Position numbers and translations under genes: made by a program | Notes under the pieces: model-generated | What the model was told of the DNA's origin: nothing | Database searches by the model: none | Seen by the model: the letters and a program-made list of their open reading frames with translations, nothing else | Shown: piece by piece, positions 1 through 11,420 of the stretch | Layout: each line of letters starts with the position of its first letter | Position numbering within the stretch: position 1 is the stretch's first letter | Source of the DNA: Colius striatus | Lineage: Eukaryota > Chordata > Aves > Coliiformes > Coliidae | Direction of reading: 5' to 3' | DNA length: 64,000 bases | Assembly (NCBI RefSeq): GCF_028858725.1 | Contig: NC_084761.1 | Span: 21,234,501 to 21,298,500 of the forward strand

Positions 1-2090
1 TCAGAATCCTCTGCAGACTGAAAGGGATGGGTAGACCAGGACTGTACCCACGTGCCAGTGATTCACAGAAGAAGTTATACTATTAGGCTGCTGTTGAATG
101 TCCCCCTTCCCCTGTGTGACTATTTCACAGTCTGGTTCATATGGGATTGTTTTTGCATCTTTAGTCCCTCCCTGAAGTGGTGCAGTCTTTGTCCTGTGAT
201 TCTCAGCACAAAGTAGCTGGTTTTCTCATCACTCCTCTTGCATCTAACCATCGCCATCCTTGTATTGTCTGCAGCATGCTCCATACATAGGCCCTTCGGG
301 GAAGGCAACAGCAGGCATAAGAGTTATGCTTCTAGGTTTCCTTGGAACACAGCTGCTTAATGTGCTGGAGGTGAGATGAGACCACTCCTACCACCTCTCT
401 TGCTCAAGGATGAACACAGTCAAGTGGTTAAGTTAGGGAAACCCTGGTCAGCAATCATAGAATCATGGAAGCATAGAATCATTTCAGTTGGAAAAGATCT
501 TTAAGCTCATCGAGTCCATCCACTAACCTGACACCGCCAAGCCCACCACTAACCCATGTCCCTCAGCACCTCACCTACACAGCTTTGCAATATCTCCAGG
601 GATGGGAACTCCACCACCTCCCTGGACAGCCTGTGCCAGTGGCTAACAACCCTCTCAGTGAAAAAGTTCTTCCTGATATCCAATCTAAACCTCGCTTGGT
701 CTGGTCACACGTGCTTTATGAGTCAGGTCCCGTGCTCTTGCACTGCTCCCCAGGTGTCATACAATAAGCAGTTTCATCAGCGCTGCTGGGTATCGGATCT
801 TCCTCCAGCAGTTTTAGAATCTACAATTGCTTCCACAGTAGGAGAGATCTTTCAATTAGAGAATAACCATCTGGTGTTTCTGACAAACACTGAGCATCTG
901 AAAAGAATACACATTGCTACTGTCCAGGAACCACAGACAATACCAAGAGCAGTCTGTCTGGGAAGTGTCCCCACCCCCAGGCAAAGGCTGCCAAATTCTA
1001 TTCTTAGTGACACCAGAATAAAGCCAGAACAAGCCATGTCTTTGACAGAGCTATTCTTAATTTGTACCAGTACAAATTTGAGGTCCAAGTCTCAAACATC
1101 ACAGACTGGCAGTGCTGGATTATTTGAACAATGCATCTCAAGAACAGAAGATATATTGGCGTTAGAGCTTTGTTGTATTTTATTGTTTTATAGTATGGCT
1201 TCACGTTTTTAGGCCATCTCCTCTGCATCTGCTAGTGCTATAATTACTGCTCTTTTGGTTTTGCAGATAAATAGCCGTACGGGCAAGCAGGTCTGGCAAT
1301 GTATTCTGAGCAGGATCAAAGGCCAGGCATTGTTTCTCAGACTCACATGAGAACATCTTAAAAGACCTGGAAGGAATAATTTAATCTGCTGGCTTTGCAG
1401 CCTTCCCATCTGTTTACAGCTGAAGTGTATTGGCTTTGATTTGTGTAACACCTGCCTGTCTGACTGGAGCTCTTTTTTTTTTTCTAGCAGGATTCCAAGG
1501 TTGTAAGGGCTTTTTATTTGCTTTTTCTCTGGCATCAAAATAGTACATTTTTTGGCCTCACTTCGTTCTTGGAGTCAGTCAAATCATTTCAATGGCACCT
1601 TACCAAAAGGAGCAGATAATGTGGGAATTTTCTGCCTATAAAGCTGAAATTCTTAAAATTATCAGCAATTGAGGATGGAGTTTGATGGTCGGTAATGTCA
1701 AATAGTCTATCTTACAGCAGTTTCTACTAGCCCCATCTGTAGCAAATAAAAATCAAAGCAAGGCTGGAAAGGAAGCCAGGCACTTAATTTTTCCAAATAT
1801 TTTCCTATAAAGTTTTTGCTGTGATGCTTGTTTCATGTGTGCACATGATGTATAATCTAGCACATGCTGAAAATGACAGGAGCCGGTGGGTGGGAAGGGA
1901 TCTGGCTCTGTATCCCTGGCATTAGCAGGCAGGATTTTACCACCAGTGTCAAAGCACTACTGCACCTCATGTAGATCAGCAGGCATTGACTCAGGCCTCT
2001 GGTATGGCTGCATAATTTGCTCATTAGGAGGAGCACACAGTAATTTTTCTTGCTCATTGATTAATTATCGGTCTGTCACTTGGTATTTAG
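1..2090 (+). other. SHROOM3 intron (partial); one CR1 fragment, no exon recognised
   Basis: Intronic sequence left of the first recognisable SHROOM3 exon in the window. Apart from the CR1 copy at 454-700, I see only short open frames without family resemblance. An unrecognised short SHROOM3 exon here cannot be excluded. Confidence 0.6.
454..700 (-). repeat. CR1 LINE fragment, 3' end
   Basis: The left edge carries the CR1 3'-terminal octamer repeat in reverse complement (atcatagaatcatggaagc, cf. ATTCTATG units). The reverse complement of the CR1 3' region follows: rules such as ttggaaaagatctttaagct, cctggacagcctgtgccagt and tcttcctgatatccaatct. CR1 copies in birds are typically 5'-truncated, as here. 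The tail of the element lies at low coordinates, so it is inserted on the minus strand. Confidence 0.9.
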
Positions 2091-3008
2091 GTCTTTCAGC
2101 AAGAAAGAAAGAAGCCACTCGGAAAAAATGGTGTTTCCAACTTATCATCCCCATCCTCGCCACAGCAGCGAGGTTGTCGCTGAGTCGGCCACACTGACTG
2201 AGAAACACAAGCTCTCAGAACTTTCCAAGCCAGATAACAGGACTTCTGCTTTTGTCCCATCCACAAGAGAGGCAAGGAGTCACTATCCTGAGCAAAAGCA
2301 AGGCTTTAAACCCTTGTTTGTTAATCTTTCTCCTTCTTCATCTGGCCAGTCTTCTGCTAACGTGCACACACAGACTCCCTCAGACTTCCAGAGCGCTGGT
2401 GATGGCCAGGTTCTGAGACAGCAGCACGCTAAACGAGATGCTGTTCTCGCAGAGGGCAATGGCAATATTCAGGCACAGTCTTTGGATGCTGTCCAGGATA
2501 GATCCCCTGAGACTCCTGTGGAAGAAATGATGTGGAGAAAGCAAGCCGGGCTGCTTCACAGATCCCTCCCACCCAAAGTTCTGTGGGCTCATTCGCTCAA
2601 AGACAACAGCTACTCAAGGGCTACGGTGTCTTCTCCAGCAGCTGGGCCAAAGTCCTCCCAGAGGTGGCAGTCCCTGCTGACACAGAGCAGCACTTCTTCT
2701 GACCCAGAGACTCCTTCTCCTCAGGGGACAGTCCCTCTCCGGATCTCAGAGTCGGGCCTGCAGCTCACACCCCCACCATCGCTGCAAGACGATGAAGACG
2801 ATGAGGTGTTTGTCATGCCTTCCCAGGCCGGGGCTGTTGCTCCACCCTTCTTACCCCAACTGCCATCCTGCCCTCTTTCTGAACTGAGCTCTTGCACTTC
2901 TGCCAATGGCACGGAGGAATTCCCACCTCCTCCCCCAGCACTGGAACTTGAGGGGAATGAGGCAGCTGGAGACAAATCCACCAGGCTCATGGAGGAGGCC
3001 AAAGTGAG
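2091..3008 (+). CDS. SHROOM3: SHROOM3 exon: Ser/Pro-rich linker with EVH1-type proline motif
   Basis: This 918-base exon encodes a low-complexity, Ser/Pro/Gln-rich segment upstream of ASD2. It has an acidic run (DDEDDE, about 2791-2808) and the motif FPPPPP at 2920-2937, which fits the FPxPP ligand of Ena/VASP EVH1 domains; a putative EVH1 site has been described in Shroom. The 3' edge is AG|gtaagg at 3008/3009, leaving two bases of a split Ser codon that the next exon completes. The 5' edge is ambiguous: AG acceptors at 2089-2090 and 2098-2099 are nine bases apart and both keep the frame. A TAA in this frame at 2062-2064 shows that the exon cannot extend much further left. The codon at 2080 is TTG, so this is not a translation start. 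Confidence 0.88.
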
Positions 3009-6000
3009 GTAAGGGAGGGCTGTAGGGCAGCGTCTCGGGCATTGTAGGGCCATATACAGTAAGATATGCAGGGCTCCAGACAAATGTGACCGAGCTCTGC
3101 ATGCCGCGCCGACTCGCCCCCAGCTGCTAGCCCGGTGGGAAGCTTGCAGAGCAGTGCACAGGGTGTAAGGGGAGAGGGGCAAGTGGGCAGTCTCGCTGCC
3201 CATAGGCTTTGCTGGCTGCCAGGAGCATTGGCAAATGCTGTGGCCAGGGCAGGGCACAAAGCAAGACGGCAAAATGTTTTGCGCCCATCAGAAGATGCAC
3301 TGACAGGTGCTCAGCTGGTAAGGCAAGGGGGATTATGGGCAAGAATCTATCCCGGTCTCATTCTCCCTGCAGTTACCATATAGATTTCAGTGCAGTTGCT
3401 TCTTACTCACTCCAGCATGAAGAGTTAAAATGGCTGTTGACTCCTTCCAGTTACTGTTTTTTGAGAGAGAACTGTGAAAGTCTACGATGGTTTTTCCAAA
3501 AAGAGTTTCTCAGAATACATTTTAGACCTGGCACAAAATAATGCTGTTATGAAACAGTGACCATCTGCCAAGAATAGACAACACAAATCTGTCACAGTCC
3601 CACTGTATGGTGAAATTATCCTGAAGGATAGGACTTTGGGCTAAGCTCCCAGTTGGTTTAACTCAGCACAGCTTCCCTCACTCACAAGGAGCTGCTCTGA
3701 TTTCCATCTGGGAAGAATCTGGCCAGGGCTGTGGTGGTAATTGACTTTTCCAATGTGAAAAGGACAAATGAGCACAGACTGCTCAGGATGGTGTTCCCAG
3801 GTGGTGAGACGCTGTGTCCCAGCCTGCGAGCAGAAAACCAAGGGACTTGTCTGTCACCAGTTCTTTCTGTGCTGGAATGACAAAACAGCAGTGTCCAGGT
3901 TGAGGGGACAATGTGCTTTTTGGTGCTGGTAGCTTCATACTGTGGGCCTTTCCCTGTTGAAATCAGACATAAGACACAAACATAAGTGAGAGCGAAGGAA
4001 AACTTGTCTTCTGCCTTCACCATGTGTTCACAGTGGTCATGTGTGCTAAGTTTATCTTTATCTCACATAATTTTTCTGTCCATAGTAACTTCAAAAGCTT
4101 TCCCGAAGCCCTGACCGAGAGGGAGATAACAGGGTTGGGCACCAGCATCGGTGAAAATAATTGGGCCCTCTCGCCATCTCCATCAAAGAGGACTATCTCT
4201 CCATTGGCTGGGGATAAGCAACACCAATCACCTCCTTCTTCTGAAGGACCTCAGAGTGCTGATAGACAGCCCTTAACTCAAAATGAAGGTGACCACAGAG
4301 AGCCAGCAGTCATCACTGGACGGCCTGAAAATGGCAGCCTAGACCCTGAGGTACTCAGTGCAGCACCTCCAGAGAAGACAAAGAAAAAGACCCCGGAGGA
4401 TATTAAGTCAGAGACTCTAGCAAAAGAAATTGTCCATAAAGACAAGTCTCTGGCTGATATCTTGGATCCAGATTCCAAAATGAAGACAACCATGGACTTA
4501 ATGGAAGGGCTTTTCCCCAGTGGAACCAGCTTGCTCAAGGAGAACAACATGAAAAGAAAGATGACACAGAAGAAAGCTACCAGGGCAGCAGTCAGAGATG
4601 ACAGGTACACACTACTTGTTGAATTGTGAGCTAATGCTGCAGCACGACTCGCTGCTTACTGGCTTTTGAGGACAAGCTTATGCCGAATTTTTCTACATCT
4701 GTATGTGTGGATACTGGCAGAGAGTTGAGTTCCTCTGTTCCCAGGCATGACAACTGGAAGGGCATTCCTGAATGCCCTTTCTCATGAGTTTTGCTTTGTG
4801 CATGGCCTTTGAGCTCACTTCTCCAGGCTGTGTAGAAAACAATGCTGACCTTCGTAACAGGGAAGGAAACGCACCATATCTAGAGGTGTTAACAGTGATT
4901 TTGCTATCTTAACCTTTGTAATCTGATGCAATTCAGTCCAAAGCACAGTAACAGAGATATGAGAGTAAAATCAGGACCAAAAAAATCAGGCCTCTCATTA
5001 TCTTTCTGCATGGCAAGCGGAAAGATAATGAGAGGCCAAGTTTTGGAAGGAGAGATGGGGGCAGCTACTTATTACATGGGGATGCAAAGATCAGCCCGTC
5101 CTCCAGTGTGGTCTTTTTTAAGATAGAGACTCCCAAGTGACAGCTGGAGAAACATACAGAAATAAGTTGTAATGCATCATGCCAGATAAGATGGTCAGTC
5201 TGTCCGTTGCCAGCTGAGTTATGCTGATTTAACTTAGGATCTGATCCTACATAAAGTTGTTAACTGGTCAACATTTACACAGAGCAGCCATGGTGTTCTG
5301 CACAGGGGAGAGAGATGAAAGCAGCTGACATGCACCCTCTCATGGCAGGAATGGGCTGTTTCCTTTGTGGTTTCTAACATTGGGAGAGTAGCAAAGAGGG
5401 AGTGCTGGAAAGCTGTCCATCTAGGCATGAGAAAAAAATCAGGCTCAGACTGAACTCCTGCTTTTCCTTCACTGTGGTGTAGGAGAGAAGAAAAGGAAGC
5501 ACCTGTGACACTGGTCACCTGTCCTGCTTATTACAGTGTTTCAGCACCCAAAGCAGAACTACTGAACAAAATCAAGGACTTGCCAGAAGAAGCAGGGGAG
5601 GAAGAGGAGCTACTGGACATCAATGAGAAGAAGGTAAATTCAGCACATGCCACCATTTGCTGGTTACATTCCTGAAATAATAATAATCCTTGAAGTGCAT
5701 TTCTCTTTGACAGCAGCTTTTGACAGTTCCAAGTTGTAAGGAGTCTCAGTGTGTTCAGGTCACCCGTGAAGCTATATTAGGGTGGCCCAGATTGAATTAA
5801 GAGAGCTAATCTGAGTACTTGCTGCAAATTTGAGTGCAAATCTTGCCCTACCCCTAGGTGGGCCTGTATTATGCCAAATTCTGAGCATACAGGCTGTAAG
5901 AGGCAGTCCTTGTCTCGCAGCAAGAAAGGAAGAGGGAGAGGTGAAGTGACTTGAGCAAGGACAGCTTGGATTAGAAACAGGAACACAATCCACCTAGTGT

Positions 6001-9000
6001 CTTCATTGAGTGCATGAGGTTTCCCTCTAGGATTTTCCTCTTCAGTGAAACCAATTCACTCATTTTGCCTGCTGTCTGCACTCACTGCCTTCAAAGAAAC
6101 ATTGATTACTCTTTTCCCCTCACACCTTATTGTTCCCCTGACCTGCTGAAAGCCATGTGCACCTCAGCAGCTCAGTCACCATAACCTCAGTGTGATGACT
6201 TGAGTAGGAGAAGAGGAGAGCAGGAGAGGAGGAAACGTTTTCCTTTCTTACTGCAGCTACATTTCACTGAGGAATGGCCCCTGCAGCTCTTGCTGTAGGC
6301 TTGAGTGCTCTGTCATCCAGGGCTTTTGCAAGGCCTTCTAATTTACCCCTGTGCTTGTCTCACATTGGTTACCTGGTAATTACAGACATGTTGCAAAGCT
6401 CACAAATCCCAGGGAGCCACAGGCAGGTACTTCCCAGTCTGTACTTCCCTTCACACACCTACTACCTCTGTATCAAAAGCAGCTCTGCCTGCCTGCCTGT
6501 AAATTTGAAACATCCCACATTGCACTGGACAGTGTAGCACAGCCCATATTTCATGCTGTTTGTACAACAGCAGAGTTTAAACATACTGAAGGATACAAAT
6601 ATTTGTGCAAGTCCCATATGCTGTAAATACAGTACTTAATTCTTCCTGCATGAAAACTCCCAAACTTGGCCTCTCTATACACGTGCAGAGAATTCATGTG
6701 TCCCTAGGACAATTCCACATTTTCCTTCTGGGCCCTCATCCCCGTGTCCCATGGTAAAAAAGCAGAGAGGTGATGTGAGGCTGAGTGATGTTTGCCAGTT
6801 TGCAATTTGTCCTGCCGCCCTGGCTGGGAGAGCTCAGTGCTCATTTTCATATTGCCTTAGTGTTGCTGCTCCCAGCTTTTATCTGCTGTGCAAAGTCTGC
6901 TCCCACTAGAGTGGGACCTCCATCAGAGTGATAACACAAATTATGAGTGCTAAGTGAGTCCTATTTTGTGGAGCATCAGAGGTGCAGGCAGGTCCCTGTC
7001 AAGTCTTTCAGAGCTGTCATTCCGTGCCACTGGAATGGGTTAGAGATGTTTGCTCTGCCTGCCATCTCTTAGTTTTGTGGTCCTGCTCACATTTTGAGTA
7101 GCAAATCTATAGGTCATGCATGTGTTGCTAATCAAAAGCATTTCCCTAGAGGCTTTGCTGCTGTAATTCTCTGTCCCAAGCCATTGGCTGTAGAGCACTC
7201 AGCTCCCAGGGCATTACCGCGCCTGCCGTGTCTGTAGCACTCAGTTGGTTCTTGGGCTACCGTTCCCTTCAAGCCCGGCTCCCTGCTTATACCGACGTGA
7301 GAGCCAGGGAGTGACAAAATATGACCAGGGTGCTGCTCCAAAGAGTCAGTGCACATGCTGAGGGCATCTGTCAGTCTTGCCAGGCGATGTGAGCCTGACT
7401 TGGAAGACAAGTCACGGGCCTCAAAGGTTATATTTTCATGGAAAGGCAGAAATAAATGGGAGTGATTAGGCCCAGACAGCAACATCTGCCTGTTGTGTTT
7501 GATCATGGTCTGTGTGAAAGAACATTTGCATAGGCATTGTCTGAGAAGGCAGTTACTCTGAGAGGCCATTTTGGATAAACCAAGCTAATTTCAGTTGTAA
7601 GTATGCAAAGGAGCTGTATTGATTGGCATTCGGGATCTCAGGAGGGTCACTGATTACTGAACAAAGAGCAAGTGTTTTGCAGTCCCAGTCCAGTTCCAGC
7701 CCTCATGCCTGCAGAACAAAGGCACCTCGCTCCCAGCAGTCCTGGAGCCTCCTGCTGTGGTTGGAGGGCAGGTCTAGACCTTTAGCAAAGGTCCCAGAGC
7801 AGGGAGGAAAAACAGCCAGTTCTGAGCAGCTTGGTCCTCATGAAAGCCTGTGGAGGTTAATGCCAGATTTTGTGCCCAGCCCATAGAGTCCTGCTATAGA
7901 CTCTTCTCCTATCATCATAGTCATTGAAAAGGGATCCCTTCTTTTGCTCTGCTAGACTTGGGCCAGCAATCAGCTGGTGAGGACCTGGGGTCTTTCTTTT
8001 GAATGTGGCATTAGCATCACAGGCACAGGGAAAGACAAGTGTTGGTTCCTATCTCTGAGTGCTACCTGTCTTACCGAGGGGAGAATCCAAGTAAAGCAGT
8101 TTTGTTCTTCCTTATCCTAGCAGCTGTGCTTTAGTACCACTTTTGCTCTGTTCTCCCCCTGAACTACGCTGCTAACAAACAGCACGACTTAGCAGTCATT
8201 CCAGCATAAGCCTGGCAGCTGTCACGTCTTTAAAGAGTATGTTACTCGCGTTGTATTCAGCCTTTGCACCTATGTGGAAGCTGACAGTAGACTGCAGTGC
8301 AGCCACATGCCTGTGAACTCCAGAGGATGCACACAGTCTGCCATCCAGTGGTGCCTGGCTAAAGTGTGCTGTGAGCTGCCCAGCCCCAAACCAGCCTTCC
8401 AGCCCCAGTTCAGAGCAACCTCCAGCCTGACTCTCCTTTGAAGCAGACTGTCTTCCTACTTGAAATAACCATCAGTTTTGATGGAAAGAAGACTCTGAGG
8501 GAATATTTTCAGACACCCTTGTCATTTACTTCTACTTCATCCTTCAGTGTTTGTGTGCAAAGCAGCTTAACGTAATGGCGCCTTAGCAGTACATAAACTG
8601 AAAATACCCAACCCTCGTACGAGCCCTTTTCCCGCTCTCTGTGCTCTCAGCTCTGAGTAAATGGAAGCAAGATTGCAAGCCCTAGGCCATAGCCTTCTGC
8701 TTTTGCATATGTCTTTCCCCTGAATACTAACAGAAATCAGGATCTCCAGCACATGTGCAGCGCCGCTGTTTCTGGAGTAACTGAACCCTGGGGCTTCCTT
8801 TTCTTCAGCAGTGAAACAGTTGCCAGCATTTTCACAAAATGGGTGTGTGCTCTACATGTCTTCACCCAACCACTGAGTAGATTTGGAGTATCTTTGGTGT
8901 AAAAGCTTTCTTGATGCCTCCATGTGAGGCAGTGCAGAGTGTTTTGGTCACGGCTGAATTTGCGACTTGCACCTTAACACTGAGGTGGCCAAGTAAGAAG

Positions 9001-10876
9001 CAGTCAGTAGTTTCAGGGTACTAAAGAAGCAATGTAGGAAATATGTAGCAATTCCTTCTTTCTTCATGAGCCATATGTAACTAGTAAGTGTCAGCTCAGC
9101 CCCCCATCATGCCATTAATACAGCTTGAATTCATTTTTCTGCCAGTTGTTTTATATGCTTCTGATTCATAAAAAGAACATCCAAACAAGAAATTTCCATC
9201 TGGGGCAGCGAGTTGGGGACATGCAGGAGATGTGGCTGTAGCTCTTTTCACTCAGAGACTTTTAAAGTAGCTGGGTGTCAGAACATGGCACATCAAAACA
9301 AATGTCTCTTTTATAAGTGTTCATTGATGGCAGAACAAATATATCTTAATGCAATCTGATTGCCTGTTCAGCTTATTGCCTAGATGTGGAATTTCAGAGT
9401 TTTCTCTGTTTCCTCCTTAATGTCTCCTTTGTCAGCTGTTGCTGACTTGACCCTGCTCCTCAGAAACTGTAGCCGTATTCTCTTCTTGTCATCATCCATA
9501 TGACCAGAGTGATTGTGCTAACACCCACTGTGTCAATGTTTCCCTTCCAACAGGCTGAGCTCATCGGGAGCTTGACCCACAAGCTGGAAGTCCTGAAGGA
9601 AGCCAAGGAGGGCCTGCTTGACGACATTAAGATGAATAATGCTCTTGGAGAGGAGGTGGAGCTATTGATCAGCAATCTCTGCAAACCTAACGAGTTTGAC
9701 AAGTACAAGATGTTCATTGGTGATTTGGATAAGCTGGTGAACCTCTTGCTCTCCCTCTCAGGACGTCTGGCTCACGTAGAGAACGTTCTGAGTAGTCTGG
9801 GGGAAAATGCCACCAGTGAGGAGCGGGTACGTATTTACTCCGCCATGGTGTCCCAGCCTTTGTCAGGGTGCAGGGCAGAAGCAGTCACAGGGACATGCTG
9901 GTGCAAGCTGGGACCTCCAAGGGCTCACAGGAAGGCAAGTGTCTTGGTGCTTATGTGTAAGCAGTAGCAAATATGGTTCCATCCCTGGGAATCTTGGTTC
10001 TGGTTTGTATAAATGTCTCAGATCTTGCAGGTTTTGCCTCAATACAGAGTGTCTGTTTTCAGGTCAGCATGTCTATTTATTACCCATAGCTGGAGGAAAG
10101 GGTGTATAGTGTTGTGCATTGTGGAACAACTTGATGCCTTTTGCTTCACTTGAAACCATATTTTAACGTTCTTTGGGTGACTGTGAGAGAGAAAGACAGA
10201 TTTTCCTGGTAGCTGTGGCTTTCAAGCAAATTTTACTGACTTTCTTGAAGCACTCTCTGGCCCTAGTTGAACAGCACATTCAGAGTCTGATTTGGTGGGA
10301 TTCACATTCAGTCCAAAATGAGGAATTCATTCTCCTCTCCCAAGGGCTTTTGACTTTGTGTCTGGGAGCTTAGCAGCCATCCCACTTGCCGCAGAGGTGG
10401 CAAATATGGTGTTGGAAGGAGACAGGGGATCTGTGAGTTTGATGCTGCTGATACTTAAGTGCTCTCTCTGGTGTGTGCAGAATTCACTGAACAAGAAGAG
10501 GAAACTGCTGGCTGGCCAGCACGAAGATGCCCGGGAACTGAAGGAAAACCTTGACCGTCGAGAACGTTTGGTCTTGGAGATCCTGGGCAACTACCTCACT
10601 GAAGAACAGCTCCAGGATTACCAGCACTTTGTCAAGATGAAATCCGCGCTCCTCATAGAGCAGCGAGAGCTAGACGATAAAATCAAACTGGGTCAGGAAC
10701 AGCTCAAGTGCCTGATGGAAAGCCTTCCCACAGACTTCACGCCCAGGGATGCAACAGCAGCAGCTGCCTTTGCTGCAGCACTTGCTACCTCCGGCGGGGT
10801 CAGTGGTAAAACGCCTCCAGCAGTCTCTTCCTCACTGTCACCTTGCCCAGGTGGACCTGGGGTACAGTCTGTTTAA
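2091..10876 (+). CDS. SHROOM3: SHROOM3, 3' portion (five coding exons, C-terminal ~734 residues)
   Basis: Shroom3 is an actin-binding scaffold at apical junctions. Its C-terminal ASD2 domain recruits Rho kinase (ROCK), which drives myosin II contraction and apical constriction, for example in neural tube closure. Coding exons seen: 2091-3008, 4086-4604, 5537-5633, 9554-9826 and 10481-10876. All have GT/AG junctions and the phases match (2, 2, 0, 0). The spliced reading frame runs from a Ser/Pro-rich region with an FPPPPP motif into ASD2, which starts near 4405 with the block [20 protein letters not shown] and ends in exon 10481-10876. The ASD2 is closer to human SHROOM3 than to other Shrooms as I recall them (for example [13 protein letters not shown] and [17 protein letters not shown]). 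Synteny with SOWAHB and SEPTIN11 supports SHROOM3 over SHROOM1. The PDZ and ASD1 regions must lie left of the window. Confidence 0.95.
3009..4085 (+). other. SHROOM3 intron
   Basis: Intron between the two large exons. Donor gtaagg and acceptor ccatag are clear. I see no repeat or RNA gene inside. Confidence 0.85.
4086..4604 (+). CDS. SHROOM3: SHROOM3 exon: start of ASD2
   Basis: The acceptor is at 4085 (tttctgtccatag) and the donor at 4605 (acag|gtacac). The first base completes the Ser codon split from the previous exon, so the frame continues from EEAKV into [10 protein letters not shown]. The first half is a charged, Ser-rich linker. From about 4405 the ASD2 signature begins ([19 protein letters not shown]), then [13 protein letters not shown] and a basic stretch KRKMTQKK. 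The exon ends in the same phase as the previous one, leaving AG of another Ser codon. Confidence 0.95.
4605..5536 (+). other. SHROOM3 intron containing a strong hairpin
   Basis: Donor gtacac, acceptor ttacag. It contains the inverted repeat at 4977-5046, described separately. Otherwise I see nothing recognisable. Confidence 0.85.
4977..5046 (+). repeat. Near-perfect inverted repeat / 70-base hairpin
   Basis: Arms 4989-5005 (ggcctctcattatcttt) and 5021-5037 are exact reverse complements over 17 bases. Pairing continues inward: C5006-G5020, a T-G wobble (5007/5019), G5008-C5018 and C5009-G5017, leaving a 7-base loop (5010-5016). Outside an asymmetric 6/3 internal loop, ccaaaa (4977-4982) pairs with ttttgg (5041-5046). 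The T-G pair is a wobble only in the + strand RNA. Size and shape resemble a small pre-miRNA, but function is unproven. Confidence 0.85.
5537..5633 (+). CDS. SHROOM3: SHROOM3 exon: small ASD2 exon
   Basis: This 97-base exon is too short to stand out as an open reading frame and was found from the splice sites and family match. The acceptor is ttattacag at 5536 and the donor aag|gtaaat at 5633/5634. With the two carried-over bases it encodes [20 protein letters not shown] followed by a Glu-rich segment and LDINEKK. This matches SHROOM3 closely and ends in phase 0, as the next exon needs. Confidence 0.95.
5634..9553 (+). other. SHROOM3 intron (3.9 kb)
   Basis: Donor gtaaat after LDINEKK, acceptor ccaacag before AELIGS. 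No CR1, tandem repeat or RNA gene was recognised. Open frames here (for example about 7132-7569 on the minus strand) look like chance. Confidence 0.8.
9554..9826 (+). CDS. SHROOM3: SHROOM3 exon: central ASD2 coiled coil
   Basis: Exon of exactly 91 codons, phase 0 at both ends: acceptor cccttccaacag at 9553, donor cgg|gtacgt at 9827. It encodes [20 protein letters not shown] and continues through [18 protein letters not shown] to [16 protein letters not shown]. This helical segment is the most conserved part of the Shroom ASD2 coiled coil, which dimerises and binds the Shroom-binding region of ROCK. Two Leu-rich heptad stretches are visible ([13 protein letters not shown] and [12 protein letters not shown]). 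Confidence 0.96.
9827..10480 (+). other. SHROOM3 intron (654 bases)
   Basis: Donor gtacgt, acceptor gtgtgtgcag. Nothing further was recognised. Confidence 0.85.
10481..10876 (+). CDS. SHROOM3: SHROOM3 terminal exon: end of ASD2 and C-terminal tail
   Basis: The acceptor is gtgtgtgcag at 10480 and the stop TAA lies at 10874-10876. The first ~88 codons complete ASD2 ([20 protein letters not shown], then [14 protein letters not shown], then [18 protein letters not shown], then [19 protein letters not shown]). The last ~40 residues after TDFTPRD form an Ala/Gly/Ser/Pro tail that does not resemble the human tail as I recall it, so conservation stops at the domain edge. A methionine codon inside the upstream intron (10358) is in frame, but the splice acceptor makes it irrelevant. 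Confidence 0.95.
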   Translation, partial: NSLNKKRKLLAGQHEDARELKENLDRRERLVLEILGNYLTEEQLQDYQHFVKMKSALLIEQRELDDKIKLGQEQLKCLMESLPTDFTPRDATAAAAFAAALATSGGVSGKTPPAVSSSLSPCPGGPGVQSV

Positions 10877-10960
10877 TCCAAGTACTTGGCAGATGGTTGT
10901 CTACAACCAACGAAGACTGGTTTAAAACAAGGTTTTACTGAAGGAAAAAAACAAAACAGT

Positions 10961-10966
10961 AATAAA
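10961..10966 (+). promoter_or_regulatory. Proximal polyadenylation signal AATAAA (SHROOM3)
   Basis: Canonical AATAAA about 85 bases after the stop codon, followed within 30 bases by a T-rich stretch (ggttttcttttcctttcc) that could serve as the downstream element. Confidence 0.6.
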
Positions 10967-11420
10967 GGTTTTCTTTTCCTTTCCTTCTACCTCTGCTTCT
11001 TGGAAACTTAAATCAATGTGGAGGGAAATCTCCTCCTGCCAGAGATGAGGAAAAGTCTCACAAGAATTAAATGCATTACCTTTAATATAAACCAGGAGCT
11101 CCTCTCTTCCCTCCCTTTCCTACCTACCTGGCACCTCATTCAATAATGAAGGATCTAAAAGAATGAAGCCTTAAAAATCAAACCAACCCATTCTACTGAA
11201 CATTATTGCTATTTATATTTTTTAAAGAACAAGACAGAATGTGTAAGTTTTTGTACATACTCTAATGAGTTACTTGATTCTACTTCGTTCTGTATGTAGA
11301 AAAGACATTTAATTTTGTATTTTGTGAAAACCTTAACTAAAAGAGGGAACCCCAAAGATAGTCATACATTAGCTTGGAACATCTCTTCGTGGTTTTGTTG
11401 CTGTTGTTGTTTTTTAATAT

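Noticed and set aside
1059-1078. Inverted repeat aatttgta/tacaaatt
   Set aside because: Eight-base AT-rich arms are expected by chance at this window size.
556-1212. 218-codon plus-strand frame
   Set aside because: Begins inside an antisense CR1 copy and continues through unrelated intron; no family resemblance.
7132-7569. 145-codon minus-strand frame in a SHROOM3 intron
   Set aside because: No domain, no splice-site support and no family match; length is within chance for a 64 kb window.
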